Source: Citrobacter freundii (GTDB lineage Bacteria > Pseudomonadota > Gammaproteobacteria > Enterobacterales > Enterobacteriaceae). From it: DNA of 64,000 nucleotides. Positions within the stretch are counted from its first letter, which is position 1, and each line of letters starts with the position of its first letter. The stretch is from positions 212,554 through 276,553 of the forward strand of contig NZ_JAALBX010000005.1 in assembly GCF_011077955.1 (NCBI RefSeq), in the 5' to 3' direction. The position numbers and the translations under genes are program-made. Below, one piece after another: positions 30,592 through 40,580 of the stretch. The notes below the pieces were generated by a model that had not been told where the DNA came from, did not search any database, and saw only the letters and a list, made by a program, of their open reading frames with translations.

Positions 30592-32532
30592 ATGAACAGA
30601 TTGATTGTTGCCGATGCAAAGGAGTGTATCGGCTGTCGCGCTTGTGAGGTTGCCTGTGTGGTTGCGCATCACGGCGGTTGGCCCAAACAGCGCCGCGATT
30701 TTCTGCCGCGGATTCGCGTAATAAGTAATGGCGATCGCAGCAGCGCGGTCACCTGCAAACACTGCCTGAACGCCCCCTGTGTTCAGAGTTGCCCGGTTAA
30801 CGCGCTGCATTACGACGACGAGGTTATTCAGCTTGATTCGGCGCGCTGTATCGGTTGTAAAAGCTGCCTGGTGGCTTGTCCGTTTGGCGCGATTGATATC
30901 GTGGTCAGCCCACAAGGATCGGGCGTGATGGCGCAAAAATGCGATCTTTGCCATTCCGTTGAAGGGGCCGAGCCTGCCTGCGTTGCGCACTGCCCGACCC
31001 AGGCGTTGCGTGTGTTGGATGACAACGGGCTTGGCACGCTGCGCCGCGCCCGGCAGTTGCAGGCGGCGAATCCGGGTTCCTGTGCCCCGGCGTCAGAAAG
31101 CAAAATCATCTTGCGAAAACCGCCGCGTAAAGGTGCGGAAAAGCGCGATGCTACCGAGCGCAAAACCGATTTCAATGAAATTTACCGGGGGCTGGATGAT
31201 GCGCAGGCTCACTATGAAAGTGAGCGTTGCCTGCATTGCGCGCAAAAAGCCTGGTGTAACTGGACCTGCCCGGTCCATAACGCCATCCCGGATTTACTTC
31301 GTCTGGTGCAGCAGGGGCGCATTGAGGAGGCCGCGCAACTTTCCCACCAGACCAGTTCGCTACCGGAAATCTGTGGGCGCGTCTGTCCGCAGGATCGCCT
31401 GTGTGAAGGCGCCTGTACGCTTAAAGATCGCAGCGGGGCAGTGACCGTCGGCAACCTGGAGCGCTATATCACCGACACGGCGCTGAAATCGGGCTGGCGG
31501 CCTGCCTTTAGCGCAGTTTCGCCGCGGCAGGAACGCGTGGCGGTGATTGGCGCAGGCCCGGCAGGGTTAGGCTGCGCCGATTTTCTGGCTCGCGAAGGCG
31601 TTCAGGTAGAAGTATTTGATCGCCACCCGGAAATTGGCGGGCTGCTAACGTTTGGTATCCCGTCGTTTAAGTTAGATAAATCGCTGTTAAGCCAGCGGCG
31701 CGCTATTTTCAGCGACATGGGCATCCGGTTTCATCTTAACTGTGAAATTGGCCGCGATCAGTCGTTTACCCAGTTGATTGACGAGTATGACGCAGTGTTC
31801 CTCGCAATGGGCACCTACGGGTTAATGACCGCCGGGCTGGAGCATGAAGATGCGCCGGGGGTTATCCAGGCGTTGCCATTTTTAATTGCGAATACCCGCC
31901 GGGTGATGGGGCTTGAGGACGCATCCGATTACCCGTGGACAGAACTGAAAGGCAAGCGGGTCGTGGTGTTGGGTGGCGGAGATACCGCCATGGATTGTCT
32001 GCGTACCGCGGTGCGGCGCGAGGCGGCAAGCGTCACCTGCGCCTATCGTCGCGATGAAGTGAATATGCCGGGGTCGCGCAAGGAGGTGACGAATGCCAGG
32101 GAAGAGGGCGTCACGTTCTTATTTAACGTCCAGCCGCAATACATTGCCCGCAACGAGCGAGGTCAGGTGAGCGGTATCGGGTTGATTCGCACAGAAATGG
32201 GCGAGCCGGGCCCAGACGGGCGACGTCGTCCACGTCCGATTGCCGACTCAGAATTTGAGTTGCCCGCAGAGGTACTGATAATGGCATTTGGCTTTCGGCC
32301 TCATGCCATGCCGTGGTTGCAGGGCAGTGGTGTACGGCGCAATGAAGACGGGTTAATTATTACCGGCGTCGGCCCGTTGGCGACGCAGACCACGCGCGAT
32401 ACGGTGTTTGCCGGGGGCGATGCGGTGCATGGCGCGGATTTGGTGGTCACGGCCATGGCCGCCGGGCATCAGGCGGCGCGGGATATACTGGCATGGTTTG
32501 AGCGACAGGGCGCCTGCCAGCGGGCCGGTTGA
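30592..32532 (+). CDS. uacF: UacF/AegA-type Fe-S flavoprotein oxidoreductase
   Basis: It has 646 residues in two parts. The N-terminal ~170 residues are a ferredoxin-like module with four Cys clusters (CIGCRACEVAC, CKHCLNAPCVQSCP, CIGCKSCLVACP, CDLCHSVEGAEPACVAHCP), enough for four [4Fe-4S] centres. The rest resembles the small subunit of glutamate synthase: a further Cys-rich segment (CLHCAQKAWCNWTCPVH), an FAD site VIGAGPAGLGCADFLAREG and an NAD(P) site VVVLGGGDTAMDCLRTA. In E. coli AegA and YgfT/UacF are needed for anaerobic uric acid use, probably passing electrons to or from formate dehydrogenase. Divergence from the urate permease supports that role. Confidence 0.88.
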   Translation: MNRLIVADAKECIGCRACEVACVVAHHGGWPKQRRDFLPRIRVISNGDRSSAVTCKHCLNAPCVQSCPVNALHYDDEVIQLDSARCIGCKSCLVACPFGAIDIVVSPQGSGVMAQKCDLCHSVEGAEPACVAHCPTQALRVLDDNGLGTLRRARQLQAANPGSCAPASESKIILRKPPRKGAEKRDATERKTDFNEIYRGLDDAQAHYESERCLHCAQKAWCNWTCPVHNAIPDLLRLVQQGRIEEAAQLSHQTSSLPEICGRVCPQDRLCEGACTLKDRSGAVTVGNLERYITDTALKSGWRPAFSAVSPRQERVAVIGAGPAGLGCADFLAREGVQVEVFDRHPEIGGLLTFGIPSFKLDKSLLSQRRAIFSDMGIRFHLNCEIGRDQSFTQLIDEYDAVFLAMGTYGLMTAGLEHEDAPGVIQALPFLIANTRRVMGLEDASDYPWTELKGKRVVVLGGGDTAMDCLRTAVRREAASVTCAYRRDEVNMPGSRKEVTNAREEGVTFLFNVQPQYIARNERGQVSGIGLIRTEMGEPGPDGRRRPRPIADSEFELPAEVLIMAFGFRPHAMPWLQGSGVRRNEDGLIITGVGPLATQTTRDTVFAGGDAVHGADLVVTAMAAGHQAARDILAWFERQGACQRAG

Positions 32533-32542
32533 CGGCGCTATA

Positions 32543-32572
32543 AAAAAACCCGCTTCTCGAAGCGGGTTTTTT
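32543..32572. terminator. Bidirectional terminator between uacF and ghxQ
   Basis: AAAAAACCCGCTT and AAGCGGGTTTTTT pair around CTCG. It serves both convergent genes. Confidence 0.9.
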
Positions 32573-32587
32573 AGGGCTTTCAGGCGC

Positions 32588-33955
32588 TTAAATCGCCCAG
32601 CCTCCGGCATAGAAAATCACCAATACGGCGGCAATCGCCACGGTGCCGATATTCAGGCGATCCCATTCGCGGGCAAAGACCCGTCCCACCACCAGCGTCA
32701 CGAAGCCCAGCATAATTCCGGTCACAATGTTGCAGGTGAGCACGATAAACACCGCGCAGACCAGCCCGGACATGGCGTCGATAAAGTCATTAAAGTCGAG
32801 TTTCGAGACGTTACTTAGCATCAATAGGCCGACGTACATCAGCGCCGGCGCCGTGGCATAACCCGGTATCAGATACGAAAGCGGTGACAGGAACAGGATC
32901 AGCAGGAACAGCGCGCCCACCACCACCGCTGTTAAGCCGGTTTTGCCGCCCGCCGCCGTACCCGCCGCCGATTCGATATACACCGCCGCCGGAGCGGCAC
33001 CCATTAATCCTGAGAAAATCGAACTTACGGAGTCGCTTGTAAGGGCCTTACCGCCGTTGATTATCTGGTTATTTTTATCCAGCAAATTGGCCTGGCCCGC
33101 CACGGCGCGGATGGTGCCGGTGGCGTCGAATACCGCTGTCATCACCAGCGCCAGTACGCTTGGCAGTACGTGTGGTTGCAGCGCCCCCATAATATCAAGG
33201 CTAAACATCAGCGATTTGCCATCTTCCCCGGCAAGGCTTGGCATGGCCACCAGCCCGTGGAATTTCACCGCCGGATCGAAGATAAGCCCAATAATGGAAA
33301 TGCCGATAATCACCAGCAGGATCCCGCCGGGTATGCGCGACCGCTCAAGACCAAAGATCATCGCAAGCCCCAGCAGGCTCATCATTACCGGGAAGGAGGT
33401 AAATGAGCCCAGCGCCACAGGTAAGCCTTCAAGCGGGTTTTTGATGACCATACCCACGCCGTTAGCGGCGATAAGCAACAGGAACAGCCCAATACCAATA
33501 CCGGTACCGTGCGCGATGCCCATGGGAAGATTACGCAAAATCCAGGTACGTACGCCCGTCACCGAAATGGCGGTGAAAAGCACCCCCATCAAAAAGACCG
33601 CGCCGAGCGCCACCGGAATGCTGATCTGCTGGCCCAGCACCAGGCTGAAGGCGGTAAAGGCGGTGAGAGAGATGGCACAGCCGATAGCCATCGGCAGGTT
33701 CGCCCAAAGCCCCATTAATAACGAACCGACACCCGCCACCAGGCAGGTCGCCACAAAGACCGCGCCGGGTGGGAATCCCGCTTTGCCGAGCATCCCTGGC
33801 ACCACGATGACCGAATATACCATCGCCAGAAAGGTGGTTAACCCCGCCAGTATTTCCTGGCGGGTGGAACTGCCGCGTTCAGAGATTTTAAAAAAATTAT
33901 CCAGGGCGTTGCGCGGTTGCATCGCGCCGGGTGTGTGTAGCGTGTCGCCAGACAT
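32588..33955 (-). CDS. ghxQ: Guanine/hypoxanthine permease GhxQ (YgfQ)
   Basis: It is a NCS2 subfamily AzgA/GhxP-type proton symporter for guanine and hypoxanthine. The 455 residues match E. coli YgfQ. Family features are [15 protein letters not shown] near TM3, the substrate-site motif [14 protein letters not shown] in TM8, and [20 protein letters not shown]. It is the last gene of the xanQ-guaD-ghxQ series, all read leftward, with about 30 bases between guaD and ghxQ. Confidence 0.94.
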   Translation of the reverse strand: MSGDTLHTPGAMQPRNALDNFFKISERGSSTRQEILAGLTTFLAMVYSVIVVPGMLGKAGFPPGAVFVATCLVAGVGSLLMGLWANLPMAIGCAISLTAFTAFSLVLGQQISIPVALGAVFLMGVLFTAISVTGVRTWILRNLPMGIAHGTGIGIGLFLLLIAANGVGMVIKNPLEGLPVALGSFTSFPVMMSLLGLAMIFGLERSRIPGGILLVIIGISIIGLIFDPAVKFHGLVAMPSLAGEDGKSLMFSLDIMGALQPHVLPSVLALVMTAVFDATGTIRAVAGQANLLDKNNQIINGGKALTSDSVSSIFSGLMGAAPAAVYIESAAGTAAGGKTGLTAVVVGALFLLILFLSPLSYLIPGYATAPALMYVGLLMLSNVSKLDFNDFIDAMSGLVCAVFIVLTCNIVTGIMLGFVTLVVGRVFAREWDRLNIGTVAIAAVLVIFYAGGWAI

Positions 33956-33985
33956 AATGATGTCCTCAGTGTAAGTTTTTAATTA

Positions 33986-35302
33986 TTAAGTGCGTTCATA
34001 AACCAGACGACCATCGACGTAGGTACGGTAAATTGAGCGATCGTCGCCGAGCGTAATCATTACAAACAGCTTGTCGACCAGTGAGATTGAGTTGTCATAG
34101 CGCAACTGCTGGAGCGGCGTAGCGGTAGGTTCCAGCACCACAAAGTCGGCCTCTTTGCCCGGGGCAAAGTTACCGATGCAGTGCTCAAGCCCGAGCGAAT
34201 GCGCGCCGCCAAGCGTAGCCAGATAAAACGCTTCATACGCAGAGAGCCGGTAGCCCTGTAATTGCACGACTTTATAGGCCTCGTTCAGCGTCTGGAGCAT
34301 GTTAAACGTGGTGCCCGCGCCGATATCCGTGCCGATGCCCACCTTGATTTTTTTGCGCCACGCCTGCTGAAGGTTGAATAACCCGCTGCCGAGATAGAGA
34401 TTGGAAGTCGGGCAAAAGGCGATGCTGGAACCCGTTTTGCTCAGGCAATCCCACTCTTTTTCTTCCAGATGCACGCAGTGCGCGAACACGCTGCGTTTCC
34501 CGGTCAGCCCATACTGGTGATACACATCCAGATAACCGTCGTGTTCCGGGAACAATTCCTTCACCCATGCGATTTCCTGTTTGTTTTCGCAAAGATGGGT
34601 ATGCAGCCAGGTGTCGGGATACTCCTCGCGTAGCCGCTGGGCCACGGCAAGCTGTTCCGGGGATGAGGTCGGCGCGAAGCGCGGGGTAATGGCATACAAC
34701 AGACGGCCATTTTTGTGCCAGCGTTCAATCAGCGCTTTGCTTTGCGTATAGCTCGTTTCCGCGTCGTCGAGCAGATAGTCGGGCGCGTTGCGGTCCATCA
34801 TCACTTTGCCCGCAATCATCCGCATATTAATTTGGCTGGCGGCCTCGAACAGCGCATCCACCGATTCCGGATGAACCGTGCCAAACACCAGCGCCGTCGT
34901 GGTGCCGTTACGCAGTAGCTGTTTTAAGAAAAACGTCGACATTTCACGGGCATATTCCGCATCCTGATAGCGGCGCTCCGTGGGGAAGGTGTGTTTATTG
35001 AGCCACTCCAGCAGTTGTTCGCCGTATGCGCCCACCATTTCACTTTGCGGGTAGTGAATATGGGTATCGACAAACCCTGGTACCACCATTTTCCCACGGT
35101 AATCGCGCACGCGAACCGAGGCGGGAACTTGTGATTTTCCGTCTTCCCACTCCCCGAACCACGCCACTTTGCCATTGCGGATCAACAGCAGCCCGTCCTC
35201 AACAAAACGCAGCGCGGATTCGATTTCCTCCGGATGTTCAACGGTGCGGGTAATATCGAGAAAACTGCCGCGCACGGCTTTAAGCGTCTGTTCACCTGAC
35301 AT
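33986..35302 (-). CDS. guaD: Guanine deaminase
   Basis: GuaD deaminates guanine to xanthine. The 438 residues of the amidohydrolase superfamily carry the metal site GFVDTHIHYPQ (first His pair), HTHLCENKQE, and the later GTDIGAGTTFNM aspartate. Its product xanthine is the substrate of XanQ, encoded 10 bases upstream, and of the XdhABC dehydrogenase in this window. The three genes form an uptake-and-deamination unit. Confidence 0.96.
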   Translation of the reverse strand: MSGEQTLKAVRGSFLDITRTVEHPEEIESALRFVEDGLLLIRNGKVAWFGEWEDGKSQVPASVRVRDYRGKMVVPGFVDTHIHYPQSEMVGAYGEQLLEWLNKHTFPTERRYQDAEYAREMSTFFLKQLLRNGTTTALVFGTVHPESVDALFEAASQINMRMIAGKVMMDRNAPDYLLDDAETSYTQSKALIERWHKNGRLLYAITPRFAPTSSPEQLAVAQRLREEYPDTWLHTHLCENKQEIAWVKELFPEHDGYLDVYHQYGLTGKRSVFAHCVHLEEKEWDCLSKTGSSIAFCPTSNLYLGSGLFNLQQAWRKKIKVGIGTDIGAGTTFNMLQTLNEAYKVVQLQGYRLSAYEAFYLATLGGAHSLGLEHCIGNFAPGKEADFVVLEPTATPLQQLRYDNSISLVDKLFVMITLGDDRSIYRTYVDGRLVYERT

Positions 35303-35311
35303 ATCTGCTCC

Positions 35312-36712
35312 TTATTTCAAATCCAGTTCTTTCATCCCGTCAGGCACAGGTTGTTCTTCCTTCTGCCCAAGCGGAATGAGTAAGTTCAGCAGGATGGCGG
35401 TCAGCCCACCTGCGCAAATGGGGTTTTCTACCAATACATAAATGGAGGCCGGCAGCACCTGGAAAATCGCCGGATCGTAGGAGACGCCAAGGCCCAACCC
35501 TAAAGAGGTGGCGACGATCAGCGTTTCACGGCGTTTGAGACCGTTGGTGATAATGATGCGGATCCCGGCAATGGCGATCATAGAGAACATCAGCGTCATC
35601 GCGCCGCCGAGCACCGGCGCAGGAATGGTGGTAAAGAAGCGCCCGATGCCCGGGAATAACCCCAGGATCACCAGCATCACGGCAATAAACCGCCCAACGT
35701 AGCGGGAGGCCACGCCCGTCATCTGGATGACGCCATTGTTCTGGGCAAATGTCGTCAGCGGCAGCGAACCCAGGGCTGAGGCAATCACCGATACCAGGCC
35801 GTCAGCGAGTACCCCGCCTCTTAGTCGTGACTGATACTCTTCGCCTTTAATCGGCCGGTTGGAAACCATCGCCGTGGCGGTGATATCCCCAACGGCTTCC
35901 AGCACGCTCAATAAATAAATCGTGCCCACCACCAGGAAGTGGTGAAAGCTAAATTCAAAACCATATTTGAATGGGATCGGGATGGTGATCAGGGGGAGAT
36001 TACGCATACTGCTGAAATCGACCATGCCCAGGCAGAGTGACACGATGTAACCCACGATCAGCCCAATCGCGATACCGCCCATGCGCAGTAAAGGGCTGCG
36101 GCAGCAGTTAAAGCCGATAACCACCAGTAATACCAACAGGCCGACGCCAATATTCTCGTAATTCCCGAACGTGCCGCTGCTTTTTGCGGCAAATCCGCCG
36201 CCGAAATCGATAATGCCGACTTTGATAAGACTCAGGCCTATCATCAACACCACCACGCCGCTGACGGTGGGCGTAATAACGCGGCGCAGATAAGGCAGAA
36301 TAAACGACGAGCCCACCACTAAAAAGGCGCCCACGAACGACACGCCGAGCAGCGCCGACATAATCAGTTCTTCATGCATTCCATCGCTTTTCATACTGCT
36401 ACCAAGCGCAATCATGACTGTGACGAACGAAAAATTGACCGACTGAATGGATAATAAACCTGAGCCGATATGCCCATAGCGATTAACCTGGAGCCAGGTG
36501 CCGACGCCGGAGGCGATCATCGCCATGGAAACGAGATAAGAGGTGGTTTCAGTTGAGAGTTGCAGTGCTGCACCAACTATCAGCGCGGGGGTCACCATCG
36601 GCACAAAAATCGCCAGCAGGTGGGTGATGGCACCAATCAGGGTTTGGTGAAACGGAGGATTATCATCTAGCTCATAAATAAGATCCGAACCCTTGTGTGA
36701 TATATCAGACAT
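35312..36712 (-). CDS. xanQ: Xanthine permease XanQ (YgfO)
   Basis: It is a high-affinity xanthine:H+ symporter, NCS2 family. The 466 residues from MSDISHKGSDLIYELDDNPP correspond to E. coli XanQ. Key residues in the binding site are visible: the Glu in LLSVLEAVGDITATA (TM8) and the NAT signature AQNNGVIQMTG with the Gln-Asn pair (TM10). The start at 36712 is the conserved one. A sigma54-like element lies 80-96 bases upstream. Confidence 0.96.
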   Translation of the reverse strand: MSDISHKGSDLIYELDDNPPFHQTLIGAITHLLAIFVPMVTPALIVGAALQLSTETTSYLVSMAMIASGVGTWLQVNRYGHIGSGLLSIQSVNFSFVTVMIALGSSMKSDGMHEELIMSALLGVSFVGAFLVVGSSFILPYLRRVITPTVSGVVVLMIGLSLIKVGIIDFGGGFAAKSSGTFGNYENIGVGLLVLLVVIGFNCCRSPLLRMGGIAIGLIVGYIVSLCLGMVDFSSMRNLPLITIPIPFKYGFEFSFHHFLVVGTIYLLSVLEAVGDITATAMVSNRPIKGEEYQSRLRGGVLADGLVSVIASALGSLPLTTFAQNNGVIQMTGVASRYVGRFIAVMLVILGLFPGIGRFFTTIPAPVLGGAMTLMFSMIAIAGIRIIITNGLKRRETLIVATSLGLGLGVSYDPAIFQVLPASIYVLVENPICAGGLTAILLNLLIPLGQKEEQPVPDGMKELDLK

Positions 36713-36792
36713 CCCTTTACTCCTGTTAAGCAAATTTGATCATCTGATTCAATTAATAATTATCTGCGTTAAATCACCCGTTTTTCAGGTAC

Positions 36793-36808
36793 AGCAACCC
36801 CTGAGCCG
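36793..36808 (-). promoter_or_regulatory. Sigma54-like promoter for xanQ-guaD-ghxQ
   Basis: The minus strand reads CGGCTCAGGGGTTGCT: GG-N10-GC spacing, perfect -12 TTGCT, and -24 GGC-C. A TTGTGAG-type motif (36837-36853) lies about 30 bases upstream of it. Confidence 0.5.
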
Positions 36809-36861
36809 GTACTCGCGCTTTATGCAGACGCTTATGTTGTGAGGCATTGAATCGTTGGTAA

Positions 36862-36881
36862 CAGGCCGCCGAAGCGGCCTG
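36862..36881 (-). terminator. Hairpin after xdhD
   Basis: CAGGCCGC and GCGGCCTG pair around a 4-base loop, 5 bases past the xdhD stop on the minus strand. No T-run follows. Confidence 0.5.
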
Positions 36882-36886
36882 AACAA

Positions 36887-39757
36887 TTACAATTTTCCTA
36901 ATGCGCTGAGGATCTTCTCTGGGGTGAAATGCCATTCCCGCAGCCAGACCTGGCAGGCGTCATGAATAGCCGTGGCGATAGCGGGCGCAGCCCCGTTTAC
37001 GCCAATCTCAGAGATGGACTTCGCGCCGAACGGCCCGACTTTGTCATCGCTTGGCACCAGCACCGCGCGGAAATCACGTGGAATGTCGCCAATTTTTGGC
37101 GCGCCGTAGCTGCGTAAATCGCGGGTTATCGGATGCCCGCCGGCGTCGTAAATAATCTCTTCCATCAGGCTATGCCCAATGGCGCGCAGCGTGGCGCCAT
37201 AAATCTGCCCCAGTGCGAGATCCGGGTTAACCGGCGTGCCGCAATCGAGCAGGGCATAGAATTTATCCAGACGGATTTCCCCGGTGCGGGTGTTCACTGC
37301 CACTTCCGCAAAGTTAGCCCCGTACGGGAAGGCGAATTCCGGCGTGATATAACAGGCCGTCGCCACCAGCATGCCAAAGCCAGTGCCGGTTTCCGCTTTG
37401 TGGGCTATCTGCCCGTACGTCACTTCGCCTTTCTTACCGCGTACGATGCCCGGGGCGACAATGGTGACGTCGCTTTCGGGCTCGTTGAGCATTTGCGCGC
37501 CGTGGAACTGAATTTTCTTAAGCAGATTTTCAGCGGCCATGCGCGCCGCGTTACCAGAGAAGCAGGTGCCGGACGAGGCATACGCGCCTTTATCAAACAG
37601 GGCATGGTCGGTATCGCCGGAAATGACATGCACATCTTCCAGCGGACAGCGCAGCACTTCTGCCGTAAGCTTACTGACCACCGTATCAAGCCCGGTGCCA
37701 ATATCCGCGCCGCCGGAGTGCACAATGAAGGTGCCATCGGAATCCAGTTTGATCATGCAGTTTGCCTGATCGATATCCGGGATCCCCGATTTTTGCATGA
37801 TGATCGCCACACCGCGCCCAATCTTCCAGTCGCCCTGGCTTGGTTTCGGCGAATCCCACTGGATCATCTCCCGGCCCTGGCGCAGGATCTCTTCCAGCGC
37901 GCAACTGGCGGCGGACGGCACTGATGTCGGCGCTTTACCTTCGCCGATCGCGCCCAGAATTTTCAGCTCCTGACCTTCATGCACGCGGTTGCGTTCGATA
38001 ATTTCCAGTTGGTCTATCTGTAACTGCTCCGCCAGTTCCGCCAGTGCCATGGTGATGGCGAAATTGCCTTTCGGCGCGCCGTAACCCTGGTAGGCGCCGG
38101 TTGGGCAAATATTGCTGTAGTAGGTGGTCACCTGAAAATCGACGTTATCGCACGGGTAAAGCGGCAGGGAAAGCGCCGGTCCGTTGCAGGGGACCGTCAG
38201 TGAGTGGTTGCCGTAAGGCCCGGTATTGGCGCGAAAATCCATATTGATGGCGGTTAAGCGCCCGTCTTTTTTCGCCCCCAGTTTTACGGTGACTTTCGCC
38301 ACGTGGCGTGAGGTATTGGCGATAAACTCTTCTTCGCGGGTATAGCGGAAATAAACCGGACGGCCCGTCACGCAGGTGGCCCAGGCGCACACTTCTTCCA
38401 GCAAAATATCCTGTTTTGACCCAAACCCTCCGCCGACGCGCTCTTTAATCACGTGTACTTTGTTTTGTTTCATGCCGACGATGCGCGCCACCTGGCGACG
38501 TACGTGCCACGGCACCTGGGTTGAGGCATGGATAACCAGTCGGTCGCCGTCCATGCGAGTAAAGCAGATATGGGTTTCGGTCGGGCACTGTTGAGCCTGA
38601 GTTGACGAATAAGTTCGCTCGATAATCACGTCCGCTTCAGCAAAGCCGCGTTCGACATCGCCAATATGCCCGTGGATGCTGGCGGCAATATTCTTCGCCG
38701 GGCGGGAGCCTATCGGGAAGTTGATTATCATGTGCTCATCACGCTGGACCGCTTTTTTATTGTCTTCTTCAAGCGTATCCGGCGCGCCAGCGACATACAC
38801 CACCGGTTCGTCGTGAACCACCGGCGCGTCTTCCGCCATGGCTTCGTCAATCGACATTACCGGTTTCAGTAGCTGGTATTCCACGTCGATCAGTTTTAAT
38901 GCCTGGAGCGCGATGTCTTCCGTTTCCGCCACCACCGCCGCTACACGGTCGCCGACGTGCCGCAGTTTTTTGCTGAACATGCGACGGTCAAGCGGCGACG
39001 GCTCCGGCGCACTTTGTCCGCCAGGGGTGTAGTAAATGTCCGGGCAGTTGCGCCAGGTAATGACGTGCACCACGCCGGGCAGCGCCTCCGCTTTGCTGAC
39101 GTCAAGGTGAGTAATCAGTGCGTGGGGATGCGGGCTACGCAGCATTTTGATGGTACAGGCGTCAGACGTAATGCGGTCTTCGACATAGCAAGGTTTGGCC
39201 TGCACCATTTTAGCAGCGTCAGTTTTCGGGTGGATCTTACCCACTACCGCCAGATCATCACGAAACGTCGGCGCGGTGTTACACACAGCATTCGGATCGG
39301 CTTTGCGCGCCACCGCCAGATCGATAACCTGATAATACTGCTGCCAGCCGGCGTCACGGCTGAACAGACCCGATAACGCATCATCTATCTCATCGCGGGT
39401 CGGTGTGGCGATGCGATCCAGCAAATCAGTGATGATCAGCGCCGCGGCGGGATCGTTATAGCCGGATTGCACCACGCCGACATCCACCATCGCCTGTTGT
39501 ACCAGGCTTAGCTGATTCCATTTGCCTAACGACTCCGCCGTTGTGATCTGCGCGTTTTCCAGTTGAGCGGCAATCAGCAGCGAGGCGTTAATCAGGCGCC
39601 CATTAAACAAAATGACGTCTGAACCGGCAAAGCCGAAGCCGTCGTCGCTGTTGCGAACCGAATGCATCCCCAGTCCGAACAGCAATTTCTGAACGTTTGC
39701 GCCGGGTTGGGCATCCAGCGTTTGTGCGCGGCCGTTGAGCGTAAAGTGAATGATCAT
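36887..39757 (-). CDS. xdhD: Selenium-dependent molybdenum hydroxylase subunit XdhD
   Basis: It is a xanthine-dehydrogenase-like molybdopterin-binding subunit (956 residues, as in E. coli); the family is annotated as a probable selenate reductase or purine hydroxylase. The first ~150 residues are homologous to the [2Fe-2S] subunit XdhC but have lost all eight cluster cysteines: NSDDGFGFAGSD, ASLLIA, QSGYNDPA and FSRDAGW stand where XdhC has [23 protein letters not shown] and LCRCTGY. The molybdopterin part keeps GGGFGSKQD, QGYGAPKGN and the putative catalytic Glu in KSISEIGVNG. It overlaps ygfM by four bases and is last in ygfK-ssnA-ygfM-xdhD. Confidence 0.93.
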   Translation of the reverse strand: MIIHFTLNGRAQTLDAQPGANVQKLLFGLGMHSVRNSDDGFGFAGSDVILFNGRLINASLLIAAQLENAQITTAESLGKWNQLSLVQQAMVDVGVVQSGYNDPAAALIITDLLDRIATPTRDEIDDALSGLFSRDAGWQQYYQVIDLAVARKADPNAVCNTAPTFRDDLAVVGKIHPKTDAAKMVQAKPCYVEDRITSDACTIKMLRSPHPHALITHLDVSKAEALPGVVHVITWRNCPDIYYTPGGQSAPEPSPLDRRMFSKKLRHVGDRVAAVVAETEDIALQALKLIDVEYQLLKPVMSIDEAMAEDAPVVHDEPVVYVAGAPDTLEEDNKKAVQRDEHMIINFPIGSRPAKNIAASIHGHIGDVERGFAEADVIIERTYSSTQAQQCPTETHICFTRMDGDRLVIHASTQVPWHVRRQVARIVGMKQNKVHVIKERVGGGFGSKQDILLEEVCAWATCVTGRPVYFRYTREEEFIANTSRHVAKVTVKLGAKKDGRLTAINMDFRANTGPYGNHSLTVPCNGPALSLPLYPCDNVDFQVTTYYSNICPTGAYQGYGAPKGNFAITMALAELAEQLQIDQLEIIERNRVHEGQELKILGAIGEGKAPTSVPSAASCALEEILRQGREMIQWDSPKPSQGDWKIGRGVAIIMQKSGIPDIDQANCMIKLDSDGTFIVHSGGADIGTGLDTVVSKLTAEVLRCPLEDVHVISGDTDHALFDKGAYASSGTCFSGNAARMAAENLLKKIQFHGAQMLNEPESDVTIVAPGIVRGKKGEVTYGQIAHKAETGTGFGMLVATACYITPEFAFPYGANFAEVAVNTRTGEIRLDKFYALLDCGTPVNPDLALGQIYGATLRAIGHSLMEEIIYDAGGHPITRDLRSYGAPKIGDIPRDFRAVLVPSDDKVGPFGAKSISEIGVNGAAPAIATAIHDACQVWLREWHFTPEKILSALGKL

Positions 39758-40533
39758 TGGATTTCCTCTCCCTTCTGCTGGCAGTCCGCATACAGGTCGG
39801 CCACCACCACACCCGCGATATAGCGTTTATAGGCCACGCTGCCGCGCACATCGTCACGCGGGAAAATCGCCGCGCTGACGGCGGCTTCAAGCTGCTCGCC
39901 TTCCAGCCGCTGCGCCTCCACATCCCGCAACCGCAGCGGCCTTTCCGCCACGCCGTCCAGCGCAATACGTACCTGATTGTGGTCATCAATGGCGACGGCC
40001 GCCGTTAGCACCGCAAGGCCCGCCTGAGAGCGGCTGATTTTGCGGGTAGAGCAGGCGCGGTAAGGGTCTTTAATGATGATCTCGGTCAGTAGACTGTCGT
40101 CGGGTTGCTGAAGGTAATTCTCAAGATGGAGGGCTTCACCATCGCCAAACACCAGCACGGCATCCAGCGCCAGCAGCACCGGGAGCAGTACGGATTCTTC
40201 TTCGATAGCGGCGATTTCGCCCCCTAAGGTTGACTGATTCCGCAGATGGCGGGAGTAGACAAAGCCCAGCGCCTCATACAACGCCGGGGGCAGATGGTGG
40301 CTGTCGCGCAGCGTTTGTAAGGTAGTCATCGCGCCGATGCGCAGGCAGTCGTTATCCCAGTCGATCCAGTCGAGAGACAGTCTCTCAAGGGAGATCGCCA
40401 CGCGTTTTTCGCTGCGGCCGGGCGCGGAATTTAACTTACTGCCGCCCGCAAACCAGACCGCCTCATTTTGATAGCGCTGTTTAAGTTCCAGCGCCTGTTC
40501 GACGGAGTCTGGTCGTAGAAAGTGCTCAATCAT
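39754..40533 (-). CDS. ygfM: FAD-binding subunit YgfM of a molybdenum hydroxylase
   Basis: It has 259 residues of the CoxM/XdhB-type FAD-binding family. The pyrophosphate-binding stretch is WFAGGSKLNSAPGRSEKR near residue 30, shorter on Gly than the usual AGGTDL, and the second conserved region is SRHLRNQSTLGGEIAAI. It is the probable flavin partner of XdhD, with translational coupling through a four-base overlap. It follows ssnA after 47 bases. Confidence 0.92.
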   Translation of the reverse strand: MIEHFLRPDSVEQALELKQRYQNEAVWFAGGSKLNSAPGRSEKRVAISLERLSLDWIDWDNDCLRIGAMTTLQTLRDSHHLPPALYEALGFVYSRHLRNQSTLGGEIAAIEEESVLLPVLLALDAVLVFGDGEALHLENYLQQPDDSLLTEIIIKDPYRACSTRKISRSQAGLAVLTAAVAIDDHNQVRIALDGVAERPLRLRDVEAQRLEGEQLEAAVSAAIFPRDDVRGSVAYKRYIAGVVVADLYADCQQKGEEIQ

Positions 40534-40580
40534 AATTCACCCTCATTCAACGCCTCCCGACAACCGGGAGGCGGCAGGTT

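Noticed and set aside
32943..33974. A 343-codon plus-strand frame across ghxQ
   Set aside because: It is antisense to a permease whose hydrophobic codons yield Ser/Thr/Pro-rich shadows; no motif is present.
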